Notes: generated by a model not told the origin, from the sequence alone. Positions 33,476 through 46,244 are shown, counted from the stretch's first letter. The stretch: 64,000 bases of DNA from Melolontha melolontha (GCA_935421215.2 OW285237.1:4278001-4342000), one strand, 5' to 3'. Program-made: numbers and translations.

Positions 33476-34631
33476 CTAAAATATGACGAAGATGGAAGAG
33501 GATATCCATTTCCAACTGCTAAAGAAAGATGAATAATCTGGTTAAATTTTGAATGTATGTTGCTTGACGTCATTGTTGTGGAATTTACCTACATTATTAC
33601 TTCTTGGAAATTGTATCTACGTGCAACAATACCCAATGTTTATAATAGTCTTAAAGAACTTAGTAATAAATAAATATAATAATAAAATGGAATTCCTAAT
33701 TATGTATTCATCGGTGTCATAAATCTAAGTATGTATTTCCATCTGTTCCGTTCATCGATAAAAGATTTTTATGGTACATACATATTTAGGAATCGTGACC
33801 CTATTATGCATATTAAATTAGTCGTTTTTAATAATTTATTATAAATTAGAAATTTTTGACCGAACCTGTATATGATGATATCTTCGCATATATTTTTGAA
33901 ATTTCGGTATTTAAAATATTTATTAATGTTTTTCTTTTGCGGATAATTAACCTAGAAATAGTTAAAATTGAAGTTTCATCATATTAATTCTAAGTCGACT
34001 TAAAATTTAATTAAAAATTTAAAGCATCTAAATTTTAATTTATATAATTATTTTATTTTATTTGTTTAAAATTCAGTTATATTCTTTGATTTTTTTTATT
34101 ACTCAATTTAACGTCATTATTCAATTATTGCTTAATTGCTTACTTAATTTGTTTAAAATTCAGTTATATTCTTTGATTTTTTTTATTACTCAATTTAACG
34201 TCATTATTCAATTATTGCTGTTAAGGCATATTTTATTTGTGCACGATGTAGTACTTTTAGTTTGTTATGCAAATTACTATACTGGGTGAGTCTTTAACGC
34301 ATGTCCAGTTATTACCTTTGAATCAATTATATTTACGTACCTCTTTTGCTTTATTTATCAAGTTGGTCATTGATATATTGATTGTTTTTTATTCATCAAT
34401 TTTTGTGTCTCGAAAGCTTTATGTAGATTTTTGCAATATTTTGGTCTTATGGATTTTGTTCATTGTTCATAAACTCTTACTTATTATTATAATAACTTGA
34501 TTTTATCGTATAACAAGTTTACCATATATGCTTATGACTTTACTTGTTTTGTTGTTGGGTTATTGTTAATAAACTCTCTCTTGTATTGTTATTATATTTG
34601 TTGCTTTATTGTTATGCTAACTGTCCACGTA
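33476..34631. other. AT-rich noncoding region with a tandem duplication
   Basis: No gene is recognised. It includes the 87-bp-period duplication at 34061-34222. Confidence 0.45.
34061..34222. repeat. Two-copy tandem repeat, period 87 bp
   Basis: About 75 bases from TTTGTTTAAAATTCAG to CAATTATTGCT occur twice with no visible differences, offset by 87 bp. Such identity indicates a recent local duplication. Confidence 0.85.
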
Positions 34632-37210
34632 TACAGGCTGATTCATTTTCGGCCCTCACTATGGGGATCTCGCTTATTATTGCAGATAGAGTATAGGTTT
34701 AAATTTGGCAAAGTTGTTAAATTTTGTGTTTGTTATAAATCCGTAAAGAAAATAGACCTGTGACAAATGACCTTCGTTATTTTAAAAAAAAACGCGAAAA
34801 CCCCATTTTCTTCTTTTACCTGCAGCACCGACATTTGGCCTTGTAGGGAAAATATAAAAATACATCCTTGTGGCCATTTCTAAACCTCTATTCAGTGGTG
34901 TACACTAAATTTTTATACGACGTTTCGTTTCTTTCTAGCCATCATCAACTATCTAATTTCTTATAGGCGCTATATTGGATTTAGACATCTTCAGAAAGAG
35001 TTTCTTTTTCTGATTTCAACCATGTACAACATGCTGACTAAAGTTTTTGACATTAGGTGTTATTTGAAAGAATAAATTATAAGATTAAATAAGGTAGCCA
35101 TGGAATTTCAGTCTGTCAAACATTTCATTTATTGTTCATTAATAATACAAAAATGTCATACACTAACGAAGAGAAACGAGATATGATAAGTATTTTTTAT
35201 TCTTCGAACCGCAATTCAACATTAGCGAGTACAAGATATCTACAATTATATTCAGAACGACAACAGCCTCATCGTACCATTTTTCTAGATCTCGACAGAA
35301 ATTTGGTCGAGAATAGATCGTTTACTAAGCCGCGTAACGGTCAAGACAACAGGAATTTAAATGAAAATCGACAAGATATTTTACAAATGGTAAATTAAAA
35401 TCGTGTTTTCAAATTTCATGTTAATCTTGTATTTTTATAGATAAATAATAATCCATCAATTTCTACACGCGAAGTAGCGTTAGAATTAAATTTGTGCCAG
35501 TCCAGAGTTTGGAGAACTTTACATAAAAGTAGGTTTAAACCATACAGGATCCAAGTTAGTCACTCTTTACTGCCTGGAGATAATTTGAGAAGGCTAGAAT
35601 ATTGTAATTGGTTAATGGGAAGGATAGAAAATGACGAAAGTTTTTTAAGCAAAATCATCTGGTCAGATGAAACAAAATTTACAAATTCTGGAATGTTCAA
35701 CAGAAATACGGAGCACTATTGGGCAGTACAAAATTCCCGACAAAACAGGGCTAGAAGACCACAACATCGTTTTGGAATAAACGTTTGGATGGGTATTTTG
35801 GCAAATCGTCTCTTAGGACCAGTTATGTATGAAGAACATTTAAATGGAGAAAGATATTTAAACATTTTACGTACATACGTATCTGACTATCTTGACGACA
35901 ATATCGTATTAAATCAATTATAATATTTATGGTGGCAACAAGATGGCGCACCAGCACACAATGCAGCTGTTGGTAGAAATTTCTTAAATCAAGAGTTTGC
36001 AAACCGTTGGATTGGAAATAGGGGAGTTGTTGAATGGCCTGCGAGATCACCTGATTTAAGTCCGCTAGATTTTTTTTTATGGGGATATGTTAAAAGTAAT
36101 ATTTATAAAGTAGATGTGCCACAAAACATTGAAGAATTACGAGACAGACTTCAGAATGTCTTCGATGCAGTTCCTAGAAGAACTTTAAAAAGGGCAGTAC
36201 AAAATGCCAGAAGGCGTGCCCAATTGTGCATTACCGAAGATGGCCAGATAATTGAACATTTACTGTAATTGTTGATTGTTTACTTTTCTATGTATTTTTA
36301 TAAATGTTTTTGTTATCTTGTACTCGCTACTGTTGAATTTCGTTTCGAAAAATAAAAAATACTTATCATATCTCGTTTCTCTTCGTTAGTGTATGACATT
36401 TTTGTATTATTAATGAACAATAAATGAAATGTTTGACAGATTGAAATTCCATGGCTACCTTATTTAATCTTATAATTTATTCTTTCAAATAAAACCTAAT
36501 GTCAAAAACTTTAGTCAGCATGTGGTACATGGTTGAAATCAGAAAAAAAACTCTTTCTGAAAATGTCTAAATCCAATATGGCGCCTATAAGAAATTAGAT
36601 AGTTGATGATGGCCAGAAAGAAACGAAACGTCGTATAAAAATTTAGAGTACACCACTGGATAGAGGTTTAGAAATGGCCATAAGGACGTGTCTCTATATT
36701 TTCTCTACAAGGCTAAATGTCGGTGCTACAGGTAAAAGAAGAAAATGGGGTCTTCGCGTTTTTTTTTTAAATAACGAAGGTCATTTGTCACAGGTCTATT
36801 TTCTTTACGGATTTATAACAAACACAAAATTTAACAACTTTGCCAAATTTAAACCTATACTCTATACTAAACAGAACGCGAAGACCCCATTTTCTTCTTT
36901 TACCTGTAACACCGACATTTGGCCTTGTAGAGAAAATATAAAAACACGTCCTAGTGGCCATTTCTAAACCTCTATCTAGCGGTGTACTCTAAATTTTTAT
37001 ACGACGTTTCGTTTCTTTCTCGCCATCATCAACTATCTAATTTCTTATAGGCGCCATATTGGATTTAGACATCTTCAGAAAGAGTTTTTTTTTCTGATTT
37101 CAACCATGTACCACATGCTGACTAAAGTTTTTGACGTTATTTATTTGAAAGAATAAATCTCCAATAATAAGAGATCCCCATGGTGAGGGCCGAAAATGAA
37201 TCAGCCTGTA
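34632..37210 (+). mobile_element. DD41D Tc1/mariner element 2, with about 560-bp inverted ends
   Basis: Both ends start TACAGGCTGATTCATTTT and TA lies outside each. The left arm (34632-35197) matches the right arm inverted (36344-36868 and 37158-37210). The right arm is split by about 290 bp (36869-37157) that is a direct copy of 34797-35080, so a piece of the same family was inserted there. The inverted arm reaches into the coding region: the right arm repeats the transposase start codon and about 14 codons. A hammerhead-like motif is present in each arm copy (34913-34956, 36597-36640, 37006-37049). Confidence 0.85.
35153..36268 (+). pseudogene. DD41D transposase 2, intact except one stop codon
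   Basis: Exon 1 (35153-35389) starts MSYTNEEKRDMISIFYSS and ends ILQM. A 51-base GT-AG intron (35390-35440) follows. Exon 2 reads INNNPSISTREVALELNL, LPGDNLRRLEYCNWL, IIWSDETKFTNSGMF (first Asp) and FGINVWMGILANRLLG. At 35921-35923 TAA replaces a codon between LNQL and YLWWQQDGAPAHN (second Asp). The frame then stays open through NRWIGNRGVVEWPARSPDLS, PLDFFLWGYVKSNIYKV and QIIEHLL to 36268. The second and third Asp are 41 residues apart. The single nonsense mutation is the only visible defect. Confidence 0.85.
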
Positions 37211-37544
37211 TACCTATAATTTAGTCAAGTTACCGTCGGCAATGTCTGTGTGTACTGTAACTACTCCAGAGCTTAAACACGGTGGCGCATTATAAGAACT
37301 CTCCCATCGCTCGCCTCGTAACTGAGCTGGTGTCTCAGCCGAAGATCTCCGCGGCAATCGTGTAATTGGGGTAAGTTGAAAAATCGTAAGTAGGTATTAC
37401 GTTAAGTACGGAGGCGCAGAACTATTGCTTGTGAGGGCACATAGCACAATGGGTGACTATATTAAGGGTCTATTGAAATCGTTCACTACAGCTATACGCG
37501 AAAAAGGAAACCAAAATTTTGCATAACCAAAGTATAGTGCTTTG
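37211..37544. other. Spacer, no feature seen
   Basis: Between DD41D element 2 and a mariner remnant there is no recognised coding sequence or repeat. Confidence 0.45.
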
Positions 37545-37770
37545 AGGAATTACGACATCCACCCTACAGTCCCGAACTCACCCCCTGTGACTGTTATCTC
37601 TTTACAAAACTCAAAAACACTTTAGTGCGTATAGATTTTTATCGAATGACAACGTGACGCTGTGGGGTCGTATTTTGCGGAATTAACAAAATAATTTTTG
37701 GTTCGAAGGCATAGCGTTATTAAAGAAACGCTGGAATAAATGTGTCTTACGTTGAAAAAGTTTTAATTCC
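37545..37770 (+). pseudogene. mariner transposase, C-terminal remnant
   Basis: EELRHPPYSPELTPCDCYLF gives the third catalytic region (SPDLAPSDY-like, with Asp to Glu at one site), followed by KLKNTLVRIDFY. After stops, an RWNKCV-like end and YVEK appear at about 37745. It resembles the C-terminus of the mariner at 10256-11175, so the two may be one family. Confidence 0.6.
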
Positions 37771-40700
37771 TTTGTAGATAACATAAATAATACCCCAGGT
37801 ATCTGACAGATTTGTGTAAAATTTTGACAATAAGCTTCTAAAATTTATCTGAAGTCAGTAATATATTCATCATGGCGAAGGTGTTACCAACTTTTCAAAA
37901 GTCACTCTCCCGTCAAATTACCCTCGTAAAAGCGTTGTGGATTTTTTATAGTAATTAGTGTCTGATTGTACAAGTTACTTGGCAACGATTTTTCAAGCAA
38001 CAGGAGTACTTCCACATTTACTTCCGCTATCAAGTTTTACATCCGTATTTTTACAATTAAAACCCCACGTGACATTGTGTAAACTACAATGCGAATGAGA
38101 AAAAAAGTTCTTTTTTTTTCCGTGAAACTCATCTAGGACGGACGAAAACTAAAACTTGCGTGATTAAGTGAAACCGGATGACAACAAAAAAAGGAGGGAG
38201 AATACGTTATGTCACCGGCTCGTCACTCGTTTCAAGAGGTATTCGTTTTGTTTCGCTCAAAGCACACGTCCTGAAAAACACCATAGTTGGGATGTACTTC
38301 GCATCCTGATGTATCTGTGTCTAGGCCAAAGCGACATCTTACATCATTAACATGAACTCATCCGAGTGAATTGCACTAATGTCGTTGTTACAATTCAACC
38401 GAACTCATATTTGTTTCTTCTTTCGTTTATTTGTCTGTAATTGTCTCCTTCGCTGTGTACACCGTACTCTCTTCGCGGGCGTTTGTTTTACTAAGAAATA
38501 AGATGGGCTGTATAATCTAGTTATGAATAGAAAGTTTATTTAGAAGTTTTACTTTTTATAAAGTTGAATTTGTAATGTTGTTAAGGCGTGTTCATGAGTT
38601 GTTTCTTCTCCGACAGTGAACGCTGATAAAGTTTTGAACTCTTCATGTTTAGTTAGATTAAATTGTAAATTATGTTTGTAGTCTTATACAATTACGTGTA
38701 CAAACATTGCTAAAAAGTAAATACGCGACGCTTTGTACCACGGGAATATGCCTAAGCTAATCCGACTTGTGAGATAAACACATCTATAAAGTAAATTACT
38801 ATTCATGAACAAAACGTCTTGATATATTTAACCGAATAGTTAATTTATTACAAACAATTAATGAAAATTGCAGACATCTAATTAAGGAACAAATTAATTA
38901 AAAGTATCCATTTTCGATTTCAGTCATGGACTTTAATCGATAAAATCCTCTAACACTTTCGCCATGTTGGAATATTGCTGACTTTATCCACGCTTTAGCA
39001 AAATTTGTGTTAATTAAACATTATATCGGGTTAGGATAATTAAAAATTACTGAAAAGCCACTTCCATCAACGGGAACGTACAGACGCGTTTCGCTCTAAT
39101 TGAAGCTTATCAATGTACGGTATCTCGAAGACAGACATGGCTTTTCAATTCTCTACTTTGTGTATATATAGGCGACATTGACATGTAAAAATGGGAATTA
39201 ATATTCATTAATTTAATATTATCGATCTCGCTTTAAATTTTTAACTGCCCACTTTTCTAGAACACTTAGCGTACAAAGCAGTCTAAACAATGCCACCTTC
39301 AAGAGTTTTTGTAAAAGTAAACATTGCAGCGTGTAAATTCTATAGCCATATTTTTTTTACATTATGAATCCATATTAATATTTTATTTTTTTTTTACTTC
39401 TCGTAACAAAAAAAATATTCACGTAATACATATGAAATGTACAGCGTATTAGACATAAGATACCCTTTCATCGGGTTCGTGACAATTATGACGGCGAACA
39501 CTTCTAACATTGCATCTGAGCTTTTCGCCTGTTTCACCTATTTAAAAATCAGTTCTTTTTAGTAACAATCAACAGTTGTTACATTAAACATAAAGTAAGA
39601 GTTTAGAGCTGATATATTCGTACGTAATGGTATTGAGGTTATTGAGCCCTAAATAAACGTAGCTAGTCCTTTGTCGAGGTTACAGACCATCGACAGCCAT
39701 CTAAAGAATGTGATCCTTTAGAGTTTTTATAAACATAAACATTTCGGCGTTATGTTTGCGTGTAAATTCCATAGAGGTTTTTTTCGATAGACATTCTTAT
39801 TCATATGCGATACATTGTTTTATTTTCAAGGAGTTTTTAATATTAAGGTTCGCGTCGTAATTTTGATTCGATGTAATTGCATATTTCTGTTTTTTATACG
39901 TTGTCACTTTATTTCAAGAACACCCGCCTGTATAAGGTGTACCACTTCGATGTACAGAATTTAAATAACGTAATAAGAAATAAGAGGAATACATACGAAC
40001 AGAAAGATGCCACAGAAGAGTAATTTGCTGATAGTTACAAACGTAGAATCTAGCGATAAGGCATGAGAAACTAGAACTAGATGGAATTTCCTTACTACAA
40101 AGTTATTGTACGCATCGGAAGTATTCCACGACATAAAATTGACGAAAATAAAACTCAGTAAAAATGTGGATATATTTTTGCAAGTAACCATCTTTACAGA
40201 AAGAATTGAAGCACCGAGAAAGTAGCAAAATTTTACTGGCATCATTTTAGATGTGCTCAGATATACTGCTAGGATTTACTCTCAGCTACACGGGATAATT
40301 TAAATACATTAATCTGAAATTTCCATACGTTTACGATTTTACACGTCTGAGGCACCCGCACCGGTGGCACCGTTAATAGTATATGCACTTGCGAAGTAAT
40401 ATCGGAGAGCGCTCTGATGGTAGGATCCGCATGCTATTTTAAATTTCAAATTACTAATAATTAAGATTTAAAATTCAAAACCGAAAAGCCAAAAATAGCG
40501 ATATAAATTTCGGAAAAATACGGGAGAATACTTGTTTCGCATAAATTTATGTCTTTCGAAAACGTTACGGAATATTTTGGCGAATAATATTAAGTGAACT
40601 TTTACAAGTTATATCAGGAGCGTGAGCGTGGTATTTACATTTACAGTATCAGAAACTCGCACAAGATCGTGTTATGCTCGCGCAAAATTGGTTCGAATGT

Positions 40701-43089
40701 ATTTCCGTCTGTATATATATATCATGGTACAATACTACATAGGTATACTCCTCGTCACGAAAGATGATCCCTGCGTCATCAATAAACATTGTATGATTCA
40801 AATCAGTACTTCGGCGTCATATTAAATACTGTAAATTGCAAAATGAATATGGAACTATAACTTCGTTTCCGGGCCAAATATATTTGACAGTCGGTCGAAT
40901 TTGTAGGTTATACGAACATATATAATCGAATTACATCTTAAGTTATATTAAAATTACTATAAATTGAACAAAGCTGCGTAAGTACTCCAATCGTAAACAG
41001 CAAACAAATTAAACTATAACACCACATGAAAAATAAAATGAACTATCAAGAATTTACAACATTTAGGTCAACATTATAAGATTATGTAATTCTTTAATCA
41101 TTTTAATGAATGGCAAAACCAAACAGTTTCAAGTTAGTTGTAAAAGCATTATTACTTGAATTGAAATCATACAATAGACCAGAGTATCTACTTTGTATAA
41201 CTGTAATTACATATTCACTGTTATGACAGTTTTATAAACATTATCTTATAAAAAATGTATAATTGTTTTAAAAAAATAAACAATTTAGTTACATCAAATA
41301 TATTTCAATACAATTTTTAATTTTTAAGGGACAGTTGTACAATACACTAACCCAATTATATCATCGAATAACCCTAGATATCTCTAGTTAAACGTTCTAC
41401 AGTGCCTAATTTTAAATAAAATTTGGAATACATTGCAGTTGTACCAGTGCTGAGCACTGTTAATGAAATAACGTTCGGTGTCAAATTAAGAAAACAACTG
41501 AGTTCGAAGACTAAATCAAAATTATAATAATTAGTTTGAATACCCCTTTATAGGCTAGCTCAGTTGAAGGGTAACAAATTAAATAAGTCAAGGAAACTAC
41601 TAAAAATCTCAGGGTCGAATATTGCAAATAAAAAACGTAAAACGATTTAAGCAAGTTCAATATATATATTCAATTTATAAAATGGAGATAAATACAATTA
41701 ACGTAAAGTACGTATATTGGGAAGCCTAACCCTAATAACCGACACAAAAAAACGAGATATCAAAATGACATAAAATTGAAGTTACGTTAAAATAAATTTG
41801 TAGTAAAATAGGTAAAACTAAGAGAAACTAATGGCTAGAAATAACGTGAGTGTAAATAGACTGTCTTAAGTTTTGGTGGAAAGTTATATCTTTGGAAAAT
41901 TTAAATAACTTAAATAAATGACAGAGTACCTTTGAAATTATAGGTTGATCTGACAAGAAAAACAATCTTAGGAATCTTCTAACTGTAGTAATTCTAGAAG
42001 AAATCCATCCTATTACAGACGAGGTGTGTTACGCCAAGCAGGACAAGTCCGATTAGTTGATATTTTAAGTTGAAAAACTGCTAGAATTCCCTTAGAGCGA
42101 AGTAACTGCAACGTAAAGTTCGATTCTGAATTCAGGTCAAATTAAAGGTGTATATCATTCCAAAACAACCCAAAAAATGCTTGAACTTCTTTATGGTATT
42201 TGTAGGGAACCTGGAACTCGTTACATATGGTAGAACTTCAGGTTTGGTTAATGTACTAAGTGATTATAAATGATATTCTTCCTAGTGACGAAAAGGAGCA
42301 GGATGGAATCACTTTTAAATGCAAACTCGAAGAATAAACTTTAAAAACATCACATTTATCAATTTTTGACTTGATGCTATCAAAAAAAACTATTTATATG
42401 TGTCGTGTTTTTCTGTCGTCTAGGTGAATATTAAAAATAGCTAAATCATCTTTCCTTGGAAAATTATACATAGTATTCGGAAAGTCAAATTGAAATAATT
42501 TTGACAAATAAAAGAAAAGATCTGGAAAAAGTAACTTCATTGAAAAACTAAAGTTAAAATGTTAATTAAATCCACTCACGTTATCCCTTATTATGTTCGT
42601 AAAGGAAAAGAACAAAGTAAATATCGATATAAATGTAAACAAGTAAAAGAAAGAATCATAATCAGTTTTTTTTTTCGTAAAGAAAAAAACTCAATACCTT
42701 GCGAAATAGAAAAGAAAGGTAATCAATAATAAACGAGACTTAAAAATAGACAAATAACAACATACATGCATTAAATGATATCATTGATTAAAAAAAACTA
42801 ATTATGATTTAACATCAAATATACAAACTTAACAATAAGGTAATAATTTTCCAAACATGTAATTTCAGATATAACTTTCCTGTACAAGATAGCCGATAAA
42901 ATAAAAAACAACACAGGAATAATTGAAGCAGTAATTGTACTACAACACAGTATAACTTAACACTGCCATAATAGATAAGTTGAGTTTTGCCTAAAGGTCG
43001 GTATAAATATTTGAAATCGCAGTATGGATTATAAACAAACATATTCATACAAACTTATTTGCTGTGAAATGTTTTTTTTTGGTTCGAAA
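37771..43089. other. 5.3-kb quiet noncoding region
   Basis: No transposon protein or named gene is visible. Faint repeated fragments occur at about 39296-39345 and 39712-39780 (shared words AGAGTTTTT and GTGTAAATTC). A minus-strand frame at 40245-39961 has a signal-peptide-like segment. This is the likeliest place in the window for an intron or flank of a host gene. Confidence 0.4.
39961..40245 (-). CDS. Possible first exon with signal peptide (doubtful)
   Basis: Within a 94-codon frame the internal start MVTCKNISTFLLSFIFVNFM, then SWNTSDA, has a basic/polar start, a hydrophobic core and a plausible cleavage site (SDA before YNN). A splice-donor-like GTAAGG follows NNFV. This is the form of a secreted-protein first exon. 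No downstream exon or homology is visible, so chance remains likely. Confidence 0.2.
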   Translation of the reverse strand: MMPVKFCYFLGASILSVKMVTCKNISTFLLSFIFVNFMSWNTSDAYNNFVVRKFHLVLVSHALSLDSTFVTISKLLFCGIFLFVCIPLISYYVI

Positions 43090-43247
43090 TTATTTGTTGA
43101 CTGCTAGGAAATTAGAACTTGTACGATTGCAGAAAGAAATTTTGAAAAAGGAACATGAAATGTAGCAAGAAAAAAAAAGTTTAGTAATTGAACTTTCAAA
43201 AATTAAATTAGAGCAAACAAAAAATTTTACTTGCAATAAGTTATAGA
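43090..43247 (+). pseudogene. Harbinger accessory ORF (SANT/Myb-like), C-terminal remnant
   Basis: The plus strand reads ARKLELVRLQKEILKKEHEM, a stop, then QEKKSLVIELSKIKLEQTK. A charged coiled coil like this ends the Myb/SANT-type DNA-binding protein encoded by Harbinger elements next to the transposase. It faces the transposase fragment at 43340-43770 on the other strand, a usual Harbinger arrangement. Assignment depends on that context. Confidence 0.4.
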
Positions 43248-43339
43248 TTTATTATAAGAAACATATAATATATACAAACAATTATTATTATATTATTGCT
43301 TTCGAGAGTTCCACATTAACTCTCATACCATATATGTAA

Positions 43340-43770
43340 TAAGATTGGAAATCTTTTTAAGACACCAAAAAATCTTTCAAACCAGTTTCTGGTTCTAATA
43401 TGGGATTCATCGTACAATTGTTCAGCTCCACATTGAGGATTTGCTCAAGAGTTTAATAAATATTTTGTAATATTGTAACCATTATCAAAAGTATAACTGA
43501 GTTATTGAAATGGTCATTTTCTTAGCTTCTTTTTATTGCCAATCCATTCAAAATTGCTTGGTCATGTGTAGATCCTGGACATCTAGCTACAATGTCACAA
43601 ATTCTTAATTGAGGATCTCCTATTACCTGAATATTCCATGAAAAATATCCTTTTCTGTTTCGATACAGCACAGCATTATTACCACCAGGAGATTGTTTTC
43701 TCATGTGAGTGCAATCAATTCTACTTAGTACATTAGGAAATCTAACTACTTGATAAAATCTGTTTAGTTT
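43340..43770 (-). pseudogene. PIF/Harbinger transposase (HARBI1-like) fragment
   Basis: VVRFPNVLSRIDCTHMRKQ and SPGGNNAVLYRNRKGYFSW, then QLRICDIVARCPGSTHDQ, are the Harbinger DDE core (Asp in DCTH and in CDIVAR). Past a frameshift the C-terminal block reads AEQLYDESHIRTRNWFERFF and GVLKRFPIL, with Glu in YDESH-type context. Stops and shifts at about 43520 and upstream of 43760 break it; the N-terminal third is missing or too decayed. Confidence 0.75.
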
Positions 43771-44149
43771 CTTGTAATTCTTCTACCTTTCTAGACATAT
43801 TTAGATAAAAATTGTGGCCATAGTCTGACAATTGCATGTGTAACATTTTGTATGATTATTTGTATTAATATCATTGCATTCGTTGCATAAAATCTCAGTT
43901 ACTAAAAGTAATTTTAGATAAACAAGTAATCAGCTGTATACTAATACTTGATACTTTTACTGCCAACACAAGAAAATTTGATGTATTTGGCGTGAACTAA
44001 AAACAACGTGTAGAACGTACGTTGGCATAAATCTTGGGTTATAATATAGAATAAGTTAAAACATGAGATAGCTAACAGTTTTTTATCTGCGGTCATATAG
44101 GAAGTATTGTTAATCATTATCTTCACTGCTGCTTGAATCATCAATGTTA

Positions 44150-45255
44150 ATTATAAAGCAATGTAAATGTATTTCTCTATCATACCATTTTTTTATAATA
44201 CTTTACGTGTGTATAACACAATTTTTCCAAATTTCTTCCGTACACTGCTGTAGTGATTCCTTCCACATAGCTATAACTTTATCATCTCCATGTCCATCCC
44301 TGAAAATATGTTTATTATAATATTGTTTTGCATGGTCCCAAATAATTTCGATAGCATTAAATTCGCAATGATAAGGAGACAATCTTCAATATTTCATGTC
44401 CATGACTTTGTAGCAATTCATCCACTTGATACAGTTTTTCTTTATGCAAATTTTCAGCCAAGGGTAGTAGGTCAGTTTTAAATAGAGTTCGCAAGGTATT
44501 TTATGATTCGACAAGTATGTAATAATATCATTTTTACATCAAGCCGATGATGGATGTTTCTTTACTACTAGTGAATGGTCGGGTGCATTGTCCATCACTA
44601 TTTGAGCCGGTTCTTCCAAATTTGGTATTAAATATTCTTCGATCCATTTCTTGAACATTTCTCCATTCATTTCACCATGATAATCTTCTATTTGCGATTT
44701 GCTTGAAAACAATAAAAAACATTTGACACAAAACCTAATTTTGAACTATAATGTAATACAACATATCGCTTGCCCTCGTAACCCTCAGGTTTACGCACAC
44801 TCTGCAGATTATCTTGCCAGGTCTCATCAAGCAATACCGCTTCTCTCTGAACATTCTTTATGTAATTCCTAAGAAATGTCAATCTTATCTCTGCAATGTT
44901 GGATCGTTCCACCAATGCTCTATGATTATTATCCTTTTTATATTTAAATCCAATATTGTGAAGTACACGAATTAAACTGCTGCCACACAATAAAATGTGA
45001 TTTTCTGCAATTCTACATTTAACGGTTGTATTGTAACAATATTTTTCTAAAATTAAGAATATTAATATAAAAATAAAACTCTGTAAATACATAGAGTATA
45101 ATGTATTTCTGATACTCATTTAAGAACACTCTGCCAAATCATCAGTTTTCGGCCTTTTCTTTGCCGGACTAGATATAACAGGATTGTTTAATGACTGAGC
45201 TTTGATGCGTTTTACTGTAACTAATCCCAAGCACAATGCATCTGCCACTCACTAA
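44150..45255 (-). pseudogene. IS630/Tc1/mariner-group transposase with DD82E-type spacing
   Basis: N-terminal traces (ADALCLGLVTVKRI, SSPAKKRPKTDDL) precede LIRVLHNIGFKYKKDNNH, then LTFLRNYIKNVQREAVLLDE with the first Asp. YEGKRYVVLHYSSKLGFVSN follows, then MNGEMFKKWIEEYLIPNL and IVMDNAPDHS (second Asp). After a stop and a frameshift come LLPLAENLHKEKLYQVDEL, SHGHEIL and LSPYHCEFNAIEIIW with the final Glu. I count about 81-82 residues between the second Asp and Glu, far more than in mariner or Tc1. This fits the group called DD82E (Sailor). At least two stops and one shift inactivate it. Confidence 0.75.
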
Positions 45256-46244
45256 ACAAAAGGTTTATTAAAATCTAAATATATTATGTGCACATGTAGT
45301 AGGTATTAACACCACCATGGTTTTTCTCTCGTTCAAAATATTGCAACACACTTAAAACAAGTTGTCGCGATTGTGAATGTAATGTGCTGCCATTATAGTT
45401 TTGAAAAAATAAATTTCAAAAAATATGTATTTATAAAAAGAAAATAAATAACAATTCGATCAAATATCAAAGAATGTATGTTGTCAAATGTCAACGAGTA
45501 ACGACAGAACTACTAAGCGGAAATGTGTGTATTTATCACGGAGTAGGTAATAATCCCGTCTTTGTCTTACTCAAATAAATTGCTTGAGCCGTATGTCTTT
45601 GCTAGAAAACACATACTTTCGTCAAGCTATCCTAGTCATACAAGTAGGTACTGTTTGTTATTTGGATGTGGAGATTATTCTTTGAATGTCGTTGATAGAA
45701 TTATAAATCAATGACGCAGGGATCATCTTTGGTGATTTGGAGTGTAAATGGATGTTATACATGTTTGTTACTATGCCAAAGCATATATGCATTAGAATTT
45801 AATTAAAAATGTATGATACATGCATTAATGTTGACTAACACTCAATTTTATAATTATAGTTCATTTCAACTTATTCAAATTGATAATCGTAAGTAAGTAC
45901 TTTTATAGCACATCTTGCCGTGAGGGCTTAATCAAACCATCTAAGATATGAATTCCTTACTTTAATAGCCAGAGTTGTATTAAATAAATTATGCTCCAAA
46001 GCAAGGTAGAATTGTTGATATTGGGAAAATGAAAACCTTCACTGGTCTATGAAAAGACCAGTTTAAAAAAAAAGTTTGCCTAACCGAATATCGTCAGAGC
46101 TCGTATTTTGAGAGCTTTCATCATTGATGGTAATTTGACTGGTGACAAGATCTTTTAAAAAAACATTTAATCCTTGCATTCGCTGTTCTATACCCAAATG
46201 ATAATGATTCCGACCTACACAATGACAATCTATGATTTTAACAA
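45256..46244. other. Noncoding spacer
   Basis: No recognised gene. Bases 45711-45727 are the inverse of 40764-40780 (17 bp around ATCCCTGCGTCAT), so a shared dispersed repeat is likely. Confidence 0.35.

Noticed and set aside
34062..34763. Three consecutive hydrophobic plus-strand frames
   Set aside because: Rich in Phe, Leu, Ile and Tyr because the DNA is T-rich; part is a tandem duplication; no membrane-protein motif.
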